A stretch of 64,000 bases of DNA, from NCBI GenBank assembly GCA_000384615.1, contig ARQU01000001.1, positions 87,684-151,683 of the forward strand, read 5' to 3'. Positions 10,658 to 18,512 of the stretch are shown here, piece after piece; within the stretch, counting starts at the first letter, position 1; the number at the start of each line of letters is the position of its first letter. This DNA is from an alpha proteobacterium SCGC AAA536-G10. GTDB taxonomy: Bacteria; Pseudomonadota; Alphaproteobacteria; Puniceispirillales; Marisalimonadaceae. The notes beneath the pieces are model-generated. The model did no database searches. It was not told the origin of the DNA and worked only from the letters and a program-made list of their open reading frames with translations. The translations under genes were made by a program, and so were the position numbers.

Positions 10658-11794
10658 ATGAATTTAGACAAATATGAAGTTGGATTTGATATACCAGCAA
10701 GCATCGGTATGGAACTTAAAGATATACAAACTCCTTCATTAATTATAGATTTCAAAGTTTTTCAAAGTAATATTTTGAAGATGAAAAATTTTATTCTTGA
10801 AAATAATGTTAAGCTTAGACCTCATGCTAAAATGCATAAATCAATTAATGTTGCAAATTATCAAATTAACCATGGTGGCGCACACGGGATTTGTTGTCAA
10901 AAAGTTAGTGAAGCAGAAATATTTGTTAGAGGCGGTATTCAAGATATTTTAATAACCAACCAGGTTACAGACTTCAATAAGATCGATAGGTTAACTAAAA
11001 TGGCTTCAAAAGCGACGAGGTTAAGTTGTTGTGTTGATGATGCAGAAAACATTATAAATATTCAAAAATCTGCAAAAAAAAATAACGCTCAAATTGATAT
11101 ATTTATAGAATATGATTGTGGGGCAAACCGCTGTGGTGTAAATACATTTGATAAGATTAATGACCTTATAAAATTACTTAATAAAATGAAAAATTTAAAT
11201 TTTTTAGGATTTCAAGCTTATAACGGTTCAATTCAACATGTTAAAGATTTTTATTTGAGAAAAAAACTAGTAAAACAAACTAGTAAAAAAATTAAAGACT
11301 TGAAATCAACTTTTAAACAATATTCTCCATTTGTTACTGGCGTTGGAACAGGATGTTTTGATTTAGAAGTTAGTGAAAATGTCTATGATGAAATACAAGT
11401 TGGCTCATACGCTTTCATGGATGCTCACTACTCATCTCTAAAACATAATTATGAAATAAATAATACCAATAATTTTGAAAATTCATTATTTGTATTATCA
11501 GGCGTAATGTCTAATGCATTAGAAAATCATGCCATTGTAGATGCTGGTCTAAAATCGATGTCTGTAGATAGTGGTTTGCCTATAGTAGTTAATAATGGAA
11601 TAGATTATCTAAAATGTTCTGATGAACATGGTTTATTGTCCGATCCTGATAATTCGCTCAAAATAAATGATAAGGTTTTTTTAATCCCTGGACATTGTGA
11701 CCCGACATGTAATCTTCATAATTGGTATGTTGTGATCGATAATAAAAAAGTTATAGATATATGGCCAGTATCAGCACGTGGGTATAGTTTTTAG
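10658..11794 (+). CDS. DSD1-family PLP enzyme (D-threonine / 3-hydroxyaspartate aldolase-like)
   Basis: This is a fold-type III (alanine-racemase-like) PLP enzyme of the metal-activated D-threonine aldolase / D-serine dehydratase family. The Schiff-base lysine is in LRPHAKMHKS, near residue 57. The C-terminal metal site is the His/Cys pair in PGHCDPTCNLHNWY near residue 350. These enzymes cleave beta-hydroxy-D-amino acids to glycine or glyoxylate plus aldehyde, or dehydrate D-serine; which one applies here is not decidable. ATG at 10658 is preceded by TAGAGA at a good distance and gives MNLDKYEVGFDIPAS. A GTG at 10643 in frame is a less likely start. It is the last gene before the accessory island. 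Confidence 0.86.
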   Translation: MNLDKYEVGFDIPASIGMELKDIQTPSLIIDFKVFQSNILKMKNFILENNVKLRPHAKMHKSINVANYQINHGGAHGICCQKVSEAEIFVRGGIQDILITNQVTDFNKIDRLTKMASKATRLSCCVDDAENIINIQKSAKKNNAQIDIFIEYDCGANRCGVNTFDKINDLIKLLNKMKNLNFLGFQAYNGSIQHVKDFYLRKKLVKQTSKKIKDLKSTFKQYSPFVTGVGTGCFDLEVSENVYDEIQVGSYAFMDAHYSSLKHNYEINNTNNFENSLFVLSGVMSNALENHAIVDAGLKSMSVDSGLPIVVNNGIDYLKCSDEHGLLSDPDNSLKINDKVFLIPGHCDPTCNLHNWYVVIDNKKVIDIWPVSARGYSF

Positions 11795-12059
11795 TGAAAA
11801 AATTTTTAAAATTTAACAAATTATTGGTGATTGGGATGTTCTACTAACTGGTATATATTGATATAAGATTAAGTATAATTTTTTAGCTGATTTATTAATA
11901 TTTTTAATATAAGATAAAACTTCAGACATAAAAATATTTTTCAATTTTATAATTTTTATGAATAGAAAATGTTTAAAATAATTTATAATTTATTGGGTAA
12001 AATTATAAGTTTTTGCTATAAAATTAAATTATTTTTTGAAATGCTTAAAGGTAAAAATT

Positions 12060-12458
12060 ATGAACTTTTCAGATATTGAACTTCCATCAAACCGAAAGTT
12101 TGGAATCTTCTTCACAACCGTTTTTGGGATAGTAGCTGCATATTTGTATTACATCAATACACCTGAATGGTCATACATCATTGGTTGTATTAGTTTAGTT
12201 TTTTTAATTGTTACTATTATTAAGGTAGATGCACTACTTCCTTTAAACAAATTGTGGATGAGATTTGGACTTCTTCTAGGAATGATTGTGAGTCCAATGG
12301 TTCTTGGAATAATCTTCTTTGGGATGTTTACACCTGTAGCAATTTTAATGCGTTTATTCGGACGTGATGAATTGCACTTAAGGATGAAGAACGAAACAAC
12401 ATATTGGATCAGTCGCAAAAATACAAAGGAAAGTAACTCATTCGAAAACCAATTCTAA
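12060..12458 (+). CDS. SxtJ-family membrane protein
   Basis: This is a 132-aa membrane protein of the SxtJ type, named from the saxitoxin cluster but widespread next to NodU-type carbamoyltransferases. Three to four hydrophobic segments are visible, at roughly residues 15-33, 38-55, 69-88 and 89-102 (MIVSPMVLGIIFFGMFTPVAILMRLFGRD). They are followed by a short charged tail with TYWISR. ATG 12060 has AAAGG about 9 nt upstream and gives MNFSDIELPSNRKFG; an upstream TTG at 12036 is a weaker choice. It is the first gene of a four-gene cassette with DUF5989, carbamoyltransferase and SGNH hydrolase. Role in that set is unknown. Base composition is less AT-rich than in the core genes. Confidence 0.82.
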   Translation: MNFSDIELPSNRKFGIFFTTVFGIVAAYLYYINTPEWSYIIGCISLVFLIVTIIKVDALLPLNKLWMRFGLLLGMIVSPMVLGIIFFGMFTPVAILMRLFGRDELHLRMKNETTYWISRKNTKESNSFENQF

Positions 12459-12472
12459 TATAGGGACACGTT

Positions 12473-12622
12473 ATGGATTTTCTCAAAGAACTATGGATAT
12501 TTCTTCGATCACGAAAAAAGTTATGGCTTGCTCCTATTATCGTTGTGATGTTGATACTTGGTGGTTTATTGATACTTGCACAAGGTTCTGTTGTAGCACC
12601 ATTCATATACACACTCTTTTAG
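12473..12622 (+). CDS. DUF5989 family small membrane protein
   Basis: This is a 49-aa single-pass protein. The N-terminus MDFLKELWIFLRSRKKLW is amphipathic and basic. One transmembrane helix follows (about residues 19-38, APIIVVMLILGGLLILAQG), and the C-terminus is VAPFIYTLF. The pattern fits the DUF5989 / SxtJ-associated small proteins found directly upstream of carbamoyltransferases. The gene begins 14 nt after the SxtJ stop, with a GGGACACGTT leader, and ends 9 nt before the carbamoyltransferase ATG, so it is translationally packed into this operon. A role as a small scaffold or membrane anchor is speculation. Confidence 0.85.
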   Translation: MDFLKELWIFLRSRKKLWLAPIIVVMLILGGLLILAQGSVVAPFIYTLF

Positions 12623-12631
12623 GACTTAGGC

Positions 12632-14470
12632 ATGTATATACTTGGCATATCAGCTTTTTATCATGATAGTGCAGCATGTTTACTTAAAGATGGTGAAATC
12701 GTTGCAGCAGCTCAAGAAGAACGCTTTACACGAAAAAAACATGATCCTAGTTTTCCACGTCATGCAATTAAATATTGCTTGAAAGAGGCGAATATATCTG
12801 CGTGTCAATTTGATAATATAGTTTTTTACGAAAAGCCTTTTTTAAAGTTTGAAAGGTTGCTTGAAACATATCTTGCATTTGCACCGAAGGGTTTTATTAG
12901 CTTTGCTAAAGCGATGCCCTTATGGATTAAAGATAAACTCTTTCAGAAATCAACTCTTATTAAAGAACTTAAATCAACACTAGGCGAAGATGTTAATTGG
13001 GAAGAGCGCTTATTATTTTCTGAACATCATTTGTCTCATGCAGCAAGCGCTTATTATCCATCACCTTTTGATAGCGCTGCAGTCCTCACATTAGATGGTG
13101 TTGGTGAGTGGACAACAACATCTGTTGCTATTGGTAAAGGATGTGATTTAAAAGTTATTAAAGAAATTCACTTTCCTCATTCACTTGGGCTACTTTACTC
13201 TGCTTTCACTTCCTATACTGGTTTCAAAGTTAATTCTGGCGAATATAAAGTCATGGGTTTAGCTCCATATGGACAACCACGTTATGTAGATTTGATAAGA
13301 GAAAAGCTTATTGCAGTTGCAGAGGATGGTAGCTTTCAGTTGGATATGAGTTTCTTCAATTATGCGACCGGTTTAACAATGACAAATAAGAAGTTTGATG
13401 CATTATTTGGGGGACCACCACGCAAAACAGAAACAGAACTTACTCAGCGTGAGATGGATTTGGCTGCCTCAGTACAAAAAGTAACAGAAGATATTATTGT
13501 TGATTTAGCAAGAGACATAGCTAAGCAAACTGGAGAACGGAACCTCTGTTTAGCTGGTGGTGTGGCATTAAACTGTGTTGCGAATGGCATTCTGTTACGT
13601 GAAAATATCTTTGATAACATATGGATCCAACCTGCTGCTGGCGATGCTGGTGGGGCTCTTGGTGCAGCACTATCAACTTGGCATCTTCATTATAATAACG
13701 AGCGAACTAGATTTAAAGAATGTGATTCCATGAAGGGTACATATCTCGGTCCACAGTTCAGTAATGTAGAAATTGAAACTGAGTTAAAAGCATGTGGAGC
13801 GGTATATGTAAAGTGCTCAGAAAGAAATCTCATAGAAACTGTTGCTGCAGCATTGGCTGATAAAAAAGCTGTTGGATGGATGCAAGGTCGCATGGAGTTT
13901 GGTCCACGGGCATTAGGTGGAAGAAGCATAATCGCTGATCCCCGTTCGCCAACCATGCAGAAGCAACTTAATCTAAAAGTGAAATACCGTGAAAGTTTCC
14001 GTCCCTTTGCTCCAAGTGTATTAAGGGAAGATGTAAGTCAGTGGTTTGAGCATGATACTGACAGTCCCTACATGCTTCTTGTATCTAATGTTAAAAAAAA
14101 CAAACGTCGTTCCATGACGGAAAAAGAAAAGAGTCTATTTGGTATTGATAAACTTAACGTTCCACGATCTTCTGTACCTGCGATTACTCACGTAGATTAT
14201 TCAGCACGTATACAGACGGTTCATGAGGAAACTAACCCTCGTTACCATGCTGTTATATCTCAGTTTAAAAAATTGACTGGATGTCCGCTTGTAGTAAACA
14301 CATCATTTAACGTACGTGGGGAGCCTATTATATGTACACCTACTGATGCGTTTAAGTGTTTCATGGGAACTGAAATGGATATTTTAACTGTAGGAAACTT
14401 TATTCTATACAAAGATCAACAAGACGCATCACTTAAAGAAAATTATGAGAAACGATATGAATTGGATTAA
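12632..14470 (+). CDS. NodU/TobZ-family O-carbamoyltransferase
   Basis: This enzyme would transfer a carbamoyl group from carbamoyl phosphate (through carbamoyl-AMP) to a hydroxyl of a sugar or secondary metabolite. It is 612 aa. The N-terminal ASKHA-like domain starts MYILGISAFYHDSAACLL and contains EERFTRKKHD and the metal-binding EHHLSHAA (His-x-x-x-His) near residue 130, followed by TLDGVGEW. The C-terminal YrdC-like domain contains GRMEFGPRALGGRS near 423, YRESFRPFAPSV and VNTSFNVRGEP. All are intact. Codons are visibly richer in G/C than the flanking core genes, consistent with recent acquisition. The acceptor substrate is unknown, and no glycosyltransferase or biosynthetic core is nearby. 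The stop overlaps the SGNH gene by 26 nt. Confidence 0.93.
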   Translation: MYILGISAFYHDSAACLLKDGEIVAAAQEERFTRKKHDPSFPRHAIKYCLKEANISACQFDNIVFYEKPFLKFERLLETYLAFAPKGFISFAKAMPLWIKDKLFQKSTLIKELKSTLGEDVNWEERLLFSEHHLSHAASAYYPSPFDSAAVLTLDGVGEWTTTSVAIGKGCDLKVIKEIHFPHSLGLLYSAFTSYTGFKVNSGEYKVMGLAPYGQPRYVDLIREKLIAVAEDGSFQLDMSFFNYATGLTMTNKKFDALFGGPPRKTETELTQREMDLAASVQKVTEDIIVDLARDIAKQTGERNLCLAGGVALNCVANGILLRENIFDNIWIQPAAGDAGGALGAALSTWHLHYNNERTRFKECDSMKGTYLGPQFSNVEIETELKACGAVYVKCSERNLIETVAAALADKKAVGWMQGRMEFGPRALGGRSIIADPRSPTMQKQLNLKVKYRESFRPFAPSVLREDVSQWFEHDTDSPYMLLVSNVKKNKRRSMTEKEKSLFGIDKLNVPRSSVPAITHVDYSARIQTVHEETNPRYHAVISQFKKLTGCPLVVNTSFNVRGEPIICTPTDAFKCFMGTEMDILTVGNFILYKDQQDASLKENYEKRYELD

Positions 14471-15548
14471 AAAAAATTTTAATTCTTTACTCGTGGTCAT
14501 TCTAAGTAGCCTTTTGGGTGTGGTTTTACTTGAAATCAGTTTAAGAATAGCAAATTTTGATGACCCATGGATTAAAACTCGAGAAGCTAATATTTTAAGA
14601 GATATTGAATTCACAATAGACATTAGCAATGTGTACCAACATGATTCAACAAGTGCAGATTATGTAAGAAACAAATATGGTTTACGTGACACTTGTGATA
14701 GTACAAGCGATATCGATATTCTGACTATTGGTGGAAGTACAACAGATCAAAGATGGGTGCCTTCGAGCTTTACATACCAGTCAATCCTTGAAGAGCGACT
14801 GACTGCTCAGAAAATTGATTTTGGGTGTGTGTCGAACGCTGGTGTTGATGGGCATAGCACATGGGGTCATATTTTTTCTTTTGAGAATTGGTTTCCTCTC
14901 ATACCAGAACTTAAACCGAAATTCATTGTGTTGTATGTCGGTATCAACGATGCAAATTTTCAAAGAACTAATAGCCCAAGCTCAGGATTTGATAACAATA
15001 ATCGAGCGGGAATTAAGGAGTTACTTAGGCGTCTTGAAATAGTCAGAGGATTACTTCCGATTTATCGGCTCCTACGTCAATCATATGAGAACGCATCAGC
15101 AGCTTATGCTGGACATACTGCAACTCTGTATGATTTTAGTGATTACAACGTTAATGTGATGAATGAGAAAACTCCTCTGCTTGCTAAACAAAATGCTGAG
15201 GCTTTTGAGTCAAGAATGCTTATTCTGTTAGAAAAAATAATGGCATTGAACGCAATTCCAATATGTGTAACTCAGCCACATAGATTTATTCTAGAGAAGA
15301 ATGGACAATTTTATGGCTTACCAAATATTCTTGGTGAAGGGTTTAGTGGATTAGATTTTGACTATTCAATTAGTCAGTTAAATGAGGTCATGTTTAAATT
15401 GTGCGGAGAAAACACGCTTGACTTGTATAATTATACGTTCTCTGACTCTCATTTTTATGACGGTGTTCATACTACTGCACAAGGTTCAAAAGTAATTGGT
15501 GAAAGATTGGCAGACTTTATACTTACAAGGTTCTTTCTAGATAAATAA
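14445..15548 (+). CDS. Membrane-anchored SGNH/GDSL hydrolase
   Basis: This is a 367-aa protein with an N-terminal membrane anchor (about residues 12-30, NSLLVVILSSLLGVVLLEI) and a periplasmic-type SGNH esterase domain. Block I is TIGGSTTDQ near residue 95 (catalytic Ser). SNAGVDGHS supplies the glycine block, GIND near 165 is block III (Asn oxyanion), and DGVHTT near 340 holds the Asp/His pair. Such proteins often add or remove acetyl or other acyl groups on polysaccharides or lipids. ATG 14445 lies inside the carbamoyltransferase gene; ATG 14457, preceded by GAGAAA, is an alternative start. The downstream border of the cassette coincides with phage debris. Confidence 0.85.
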   Translation: MRNDMNWIKKNFNSLLVVILSSLLGVVLLEISLRIANFDDPWIKTREANILRDIEFTIDISNVYQHDSTSADYVRNKYGLRDTCDSTSDIDILTIGGSTTDQRWVPSSFTYQSILEERLTAQKIDFGCVSNAGVDGHSTWGHIFSFENWFPLIPELKPKFIVLYVGINDANFQRTNSPSSGFDNNNRAGIKELLRRLEIVRGLLPIYRLLRQSYENASAAYAGHTATLYDFSDYNVNVMNEKTPLLAKQNAEAFESRMLILLEKIMALNAIPICVTQPHRFILEKNGQFYGLPNILGEGFSGLDFDYSISQLNEVMFKLCGENTLDLYNYTFSDSHFYDGVHTTAQGSKVIGERLADFILTRFFLDK

Positions 15549-15561
15549 TCTTGGCTACACC

Positions 15562-15954
15562 TTGCTTCATTTCCTTCACTCTCATCAACTTTACTGGCTA
15601 TATATGTTAATAAGCGTTGCTATTTCAATAGGTGCTAAGGCCTACCAAAGAGGAACGTTCAACATTCCCGTCTCATATAAAAATGCTACCGAGCAGTGGT
15701 TTAAGGATTCAGATCCCGTGCGTGAATGGTATGCCGAAGGCGAAATCGGACGTCACGTTGATCACAAGCCTAAGCTTCTCAAAGAGCTCTACAAAAATTT
15801 CTGCGACGATATACGTGAATTTGAAGATGCTAGCTATTTACCAGGTAAACAGCGTTTTATAGCACAAATCAGAGCCCTAGTTGAAAAAGACCTCGATTGG
15901 AGGATCGAACGGCACAGTAGAGGTATAATGATTTGCAGGAACACTCTAGTGTAG
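15562..15954 (+). pseudogene. Remnant of phage/plasmid primase-helicase C-terminus
   Basis: From about residue 24 the frame resembles the C-terminal accessory region of D5/P4-type phage and plasmid primases. It has AYQRGTFNIP, then an Ala/Thr/Glu helix, DPVREWYAEGEI, a LYKNFCDDIRE helix and KQRFIAQIRALVEKD ending in a basic WRIERHSRG tail. The first 20 or so residues (starting at TTG 15562) look like unrelated sequence joined to it. The helicase core with Walker motifs is absent, so this is a 3' fragment, not a working gene. It follows the SGNH gene by 13 nt. The similarity is recognised by pattern only; an alternative is a small unrelated orphan. Confidence 0.5.
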
Positions 15955-16215
15955 CTAGTGAACGAAAAAAGTTAAGCTTTCTTCTTTAAATTATTAATTA
16001 ATTATAAAATATAAATCTAAAATAATTTGTCATGTTTTTTTATACACTTCGTTCACTACCTATCATATATTTATACAGAGGCTACAGTCTTTGAACAATA
16101 AAAACTGCCAATACAGCACACTGTTAAACCCACGATCTGTGCCCCCTTACGTAGGCTCTTACGTCATCTATTTATTTAGCCTACTCGTTTTGCCAGACAG
16201 ATAAGGTTTAACTGT
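15955..16215. other. Non-coding spacer in island
   Basis: No gene, tRNA or clear hairpin terminator can be supported here. The left half is AT-rich; the right half (about 16075-16200) is less so and contains short repeated fragments such as CTTACGTAGGCTCTTACGTCATC. It separates the primase fragment from the convergent small phage-type protein. Confidence 0.5.
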
Positions 16216-16521
16216 TTAAATAAGCCCATCATCGCGCATGCGAGCTTCTACTGCGCGAAGATCTGCCCATATCTGCTTTCGGGTTTTAGTGAAAGCCTTA
16301 GACCGACGACCGTGCTTCCAATGCGCAGCCGCTATTCGCACTTTGCCATCTGGTGTTTTAGGGCCGGTAGATAGGCCAACATGTAATCGGCAGCGGCTCT
16401 TGCCCCTAAGTGGAGGTTTCTGGCAGGAAGTACCTTTGCGCGTACGTGCCTCGCATCTTGGTCCAGGATAATTGGGTCCAAAACGCCAAGGTTTACCTTT
16501 TAAGAGGTTGCTTTTTGTCAT
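16216..16521 (-). CDS. Small phage-type protein with Cys-x-H and STGPKTPDGK motifs
   Basis: This is a 101-aa basic protein. The N-terminal part has a compact Cys/His cluster: RCEARTRKGTSCQKPP, then SRCRLHVG. It is followed by the block LSTGPKTPDGKVRIAAAHWKHGRRS at about residues 50-74. The combination C ... C ... C-x-x-H plus STGPxTPxG is typical of small proteins found near terminase or packaging genes in prophages and gene-transfer elements; their role is unsettled. Base composition is far less AT-rich than the chromosome around it. The gene starts with ATG at 16521 on the minus strand and stands alone, consistent with a prophage leftover. Confidence 0.6.
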   Translation of the reverse strand: MTKSNLLKGKPWRFGPNYPGPRCEARTRKGTSCQKPPLRGKSRCRLHVGLSTGPKTPDGKVRIAAAHWKHGRRSKAFTKTRKQIWADLRAVEARMRDDGLI

Positions 16522-16927
16522 CTTGTTTATCTAACCTGTAATAAGGTTGTATATTACCATTAGTAGAAACGTCTTAATAGTGAGATTTTACTTATTTTAA
16601 GATGATTGTTATCGGTAGTTAGCAAGATATAGTGTTAAAAAAAAACTGTCTATGGACAGTGGACTATGAACAATCCCTTCATTATCCTTGACCCATGGTC
16701 CTTGGATGATTTTACTTTTATCATGGTTTAAAGAATCAAAGATAAAGGAACTGACTTTGATTTTAAGACCTACAAAATAAATTATTAATACGATTTAATA
16801 TATTTTATTATATGAGGATAAGTTTAAATTTATTAATAATTATCAATAGTTTAATCAATTAATTTAATTTTATTAAATAATAAAATCCGATTGTAATAAA
16901 TTTTTAATATAAATGTTTTAATAAATA
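16522..16927. other. Gene-free stretch between phage remnant and small orphan ORF
   Basis: No coding region is supportable. The left half holds a short perfect hairpin (CTGTC-TATG-GACAG near 16650-16663) and a G/C-richer patch, ATCCTTGACCCATGGTCC, near 16690. That patch faintly resembles the reverse complement of the 100-bp repeats at 18315 and 22139, but is too short to call a third copy. The right half (16790-16927) is almost pure A/T and may contain a promoter for the small ORF that follows. Confidence 0.45.
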
Positions 16928-16957
16928 TTGTTAATAAAATCTAACATTAAAATTTAT

Positions 16958-17149
16958 ATGAATACTAATTTAGATACAAAAAAATTATTTAATACTCCTG
17001 TAGGAATATATATAATAAAAAAAATGGCTTCTTCAGTATGTTGGTCATATGATCATATGTTAAATGAAATAAAAACTAATCCTGCAATGCTTTATGAATA
17101 TAAAAAAAATATTCATAATTATGAACAACATTCTAATACAGAATTATAA
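16958..17149 (+). CDS. Small protein of unknown function
   Basis: This is a 63-aa frame starting MNTNLDTKKLFNTPVGIYII, with a central KKMASSVCWSYDHML and a charged, Asn/His-rich end. No signal peptide, transmembrane helix or known motif is seen. The residue mix and codon bias match the host rather than the phage debris. A TTG at 16928 would extend it by 10 residues. Neither start has an obvious Shine-Dalgarno sequence. Coding status is plausible but not proven. Confidence 0.4.
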   Translation: MNTNLDTKKLFNTPVGIYIIKKMASSVCWSYDHMLNEIKTNPAMLYEYKKNIHNYEQHSNTEL

Positions 17150-17289
17150 TTTCATACCAAGCAACTTCATAGATATTAAATAAGATTTTCGTAGACACTT
17201 ATAGGAAACTTAAACTTTGCACAATTTAACCATATTCAACAATTGACAGATTACCTTCTTAAAGAATGCTGTGTAAATGAGAGAAAATA

Positions 17290-17964
17290 ATGAAAGCTCT
17301 AATTTTAAAAAATATCAACATAGAAAATTTTAATTTTAAATCAGTTTGGACTATAATTTTGTTAATACCATTATTGGTATTCATCTTTATTCCAGAGGAT
17401 TTTAGCTCAATTATTACTTTTGCATCGAAAGCTTTGATGGGAACTATCCCTTTTATATTATTTGCAGTTAGTTTGGTAGCTTATTTAAAAGCAAGTGGTG
17501 CTGAAAGTTTAGTTTCAAAAGCTTTTAAAGGTAAAGAAGTTAGAACTATTTTTATTGCAACTCTTGTTGGTGGACTTGCTCCTTTTTGTTCATGTGAAGT
17601 TATCCCATTTATAGCAAGTATGCTTGCTTTAGGTGTCCCACTTTCAGCTGTAATGGCTTTCTGGTTGTCATCTCCATTAATTGATCCTCCAGCATTATTA
17701 ATCACTGCGAGTGCTCTAAGTTGGGATTATGCAATTGCAAAAACAGTATCTGCTTTGGCAATTGGATTAATTGGTGGTTTTGGTATTTATTTTTTATCAA
17801 AATTTGGAATGTTCTCTCATCCATTAAAACAGCAAAACAAAAATGATTGTGGATCTTGTTGTGGCACTACAGACCCCTTTAATCAAGATCTTGAATTAAA
17901 GTTTTGGAATAAAACTGAAAGAATAAATATATTTAAAGAGGTGTTTTACGCTGGTAGGGTATAA
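17290..17964 (+). pseudogene. Truncated COG0701-type permease (SO_0444/ArsP-like)
   Basis: These are the first 224 aa of a permease of the DUF318/COG0701 family, whose members export arsenic compounds or metal cations. It has four to five hydrophobic helices and the family signature PFCSCEVIPF near residue 98, followed by SSPLIDPPALL. A Cys-rich linker NDCGSCCGT is near residue 190. Full-length members continue with a second mirrored half of at least 120 residues. Here the frame stops at 17964, right after FKEVFYAGRV, and the following DNA changes character, so the gene is cut by whatever was inserted at about 17960. Probably non-functional, though a half-size protein cannot be excluded. Confidence 0.75.
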
Positions 17965-18202
17965 ACGCCACTTTAGTTGGTGCGTAATACGGTGAAGGCT
18001 AACACTTGAATTCTTGGGCTCAACTGTCGTCATAGAGGCAAAAAAAATAATCAGGGCTGAAACAAGCGTGAACTAAGGGATGTTTATGGTATCTTGTTGA
18101 TAAGGTCTGTTTTGATCAGAAAATTTGTGGTGGGTAGAATGGTGGGTGAATGTATTTAACGATTAATAATATCAATTAAATCAATAACTTATGAATATAT
18201 AA

Positions 18203-18216
18203 TGACGGATGGGGTG
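18203..18216. other. Putative att-site remnant (copy of tRNA-Ser 3' end)
   Basis: TGACGGATGGGGTG matches 13 of 14 bases of the tRNA-Ser 3' end as written on the plus strand (23107-23120, TGGCGGATGGGGTG), in the same orientation. Integrases that use tRNA 3' ends leave exactly this arrangement: the intact tRNA at one end and a short direct copy at the far end. A G/C-rich 14-mer is unlikely to recur by chance in this AT-rich sequence. The match ends abruptly after 14 nt, so it is an eroded or minimal site. Confidence 0.5.
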
Positions 18217-18314
18217 TCAGCCAAAGTGATCTCTAACCAATTGATTTGAATCAATAAAATAGAGGGCCATTAATCTTGTCCCACTAATTGTCCCACAAAA
18301 TATTTATAAAGTAG

Positions 18315-18414
18315 GGGGTTACTGCACCCTTCATCTAATCAACATTGATCAATGGTCAAGAGTGGTCTGCCCAATGACCGTAGTCCATTGAACACGGACC
18401 AGGGTTCAAGGATG
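18315..18414 (+). repeat. 100-bp structured direct repeat, copy 1
   Basis: Starts GGGGTTACTGCACCCTT and ends CCAGGGTTCAAGGATG. Copy 2 is at 22139-22239 in the same orientation, with about nine in ten positions identical and one 1-nt length difference; 34 consecutive bases around GTAGTCCATTGAACACGG are identical. It contains nested inverted segments. The left stem GATCAATGG against CCAATGACC is imperfect here but perfect in copy 2. Non-coding in all frames. Confidence 0.85.
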
Positions 18415-18512
18415 GGTTGATGGAGTTGGTGGCTTGTAATTTTGTTTGATTTTAGAATATCTTTAAATTAAATATTTATATTATTAACTTTTATCTGACT
18501 TTTATTTTTAAA

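Larger units (their letters stand above)
17965..18512. other. Junction region with integration scars
   Basis: This 548-nt gene-free stretch starts where the permease is cut. From 17965 to about 18110 it is less AT-rich with no frame or RNA family I can name. Near 18133-18165, TGGTGGGTAGAATGGTGGGT, and near 18272-18300, a pair of TGTCCCAC direct repeats, resemble the Val-Gly-rich codons at the 5' ends of tRNA-linked integrase genes (compare 22962-22990). A tRNA-Ser 3'-end copy lies at 18203-18216 and a 100-bp repeat at 18315-18414. The last 80 nt are AT-rich and probably carry the epoxide hydrolase promoter. Confidence 0.55.

Noticed and set aside
16640..16720. Possible third copy of the 100-bp repeat on the minus strand (ATCCTTGACCCATGGTCC)
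   Set aside because: Only about 20 bases resemble the reverse complement of the repeats, with gaps; the rest does not align. Chance similarity is possible.
17965..18110. Structured non-coding RNA in the less AT-rich patch after the truncated permease
   Set aside because: I could not match it to tmRNA, SRP, RNase P, 6S or a riboswitch, and no convincing long helix was found by eye.
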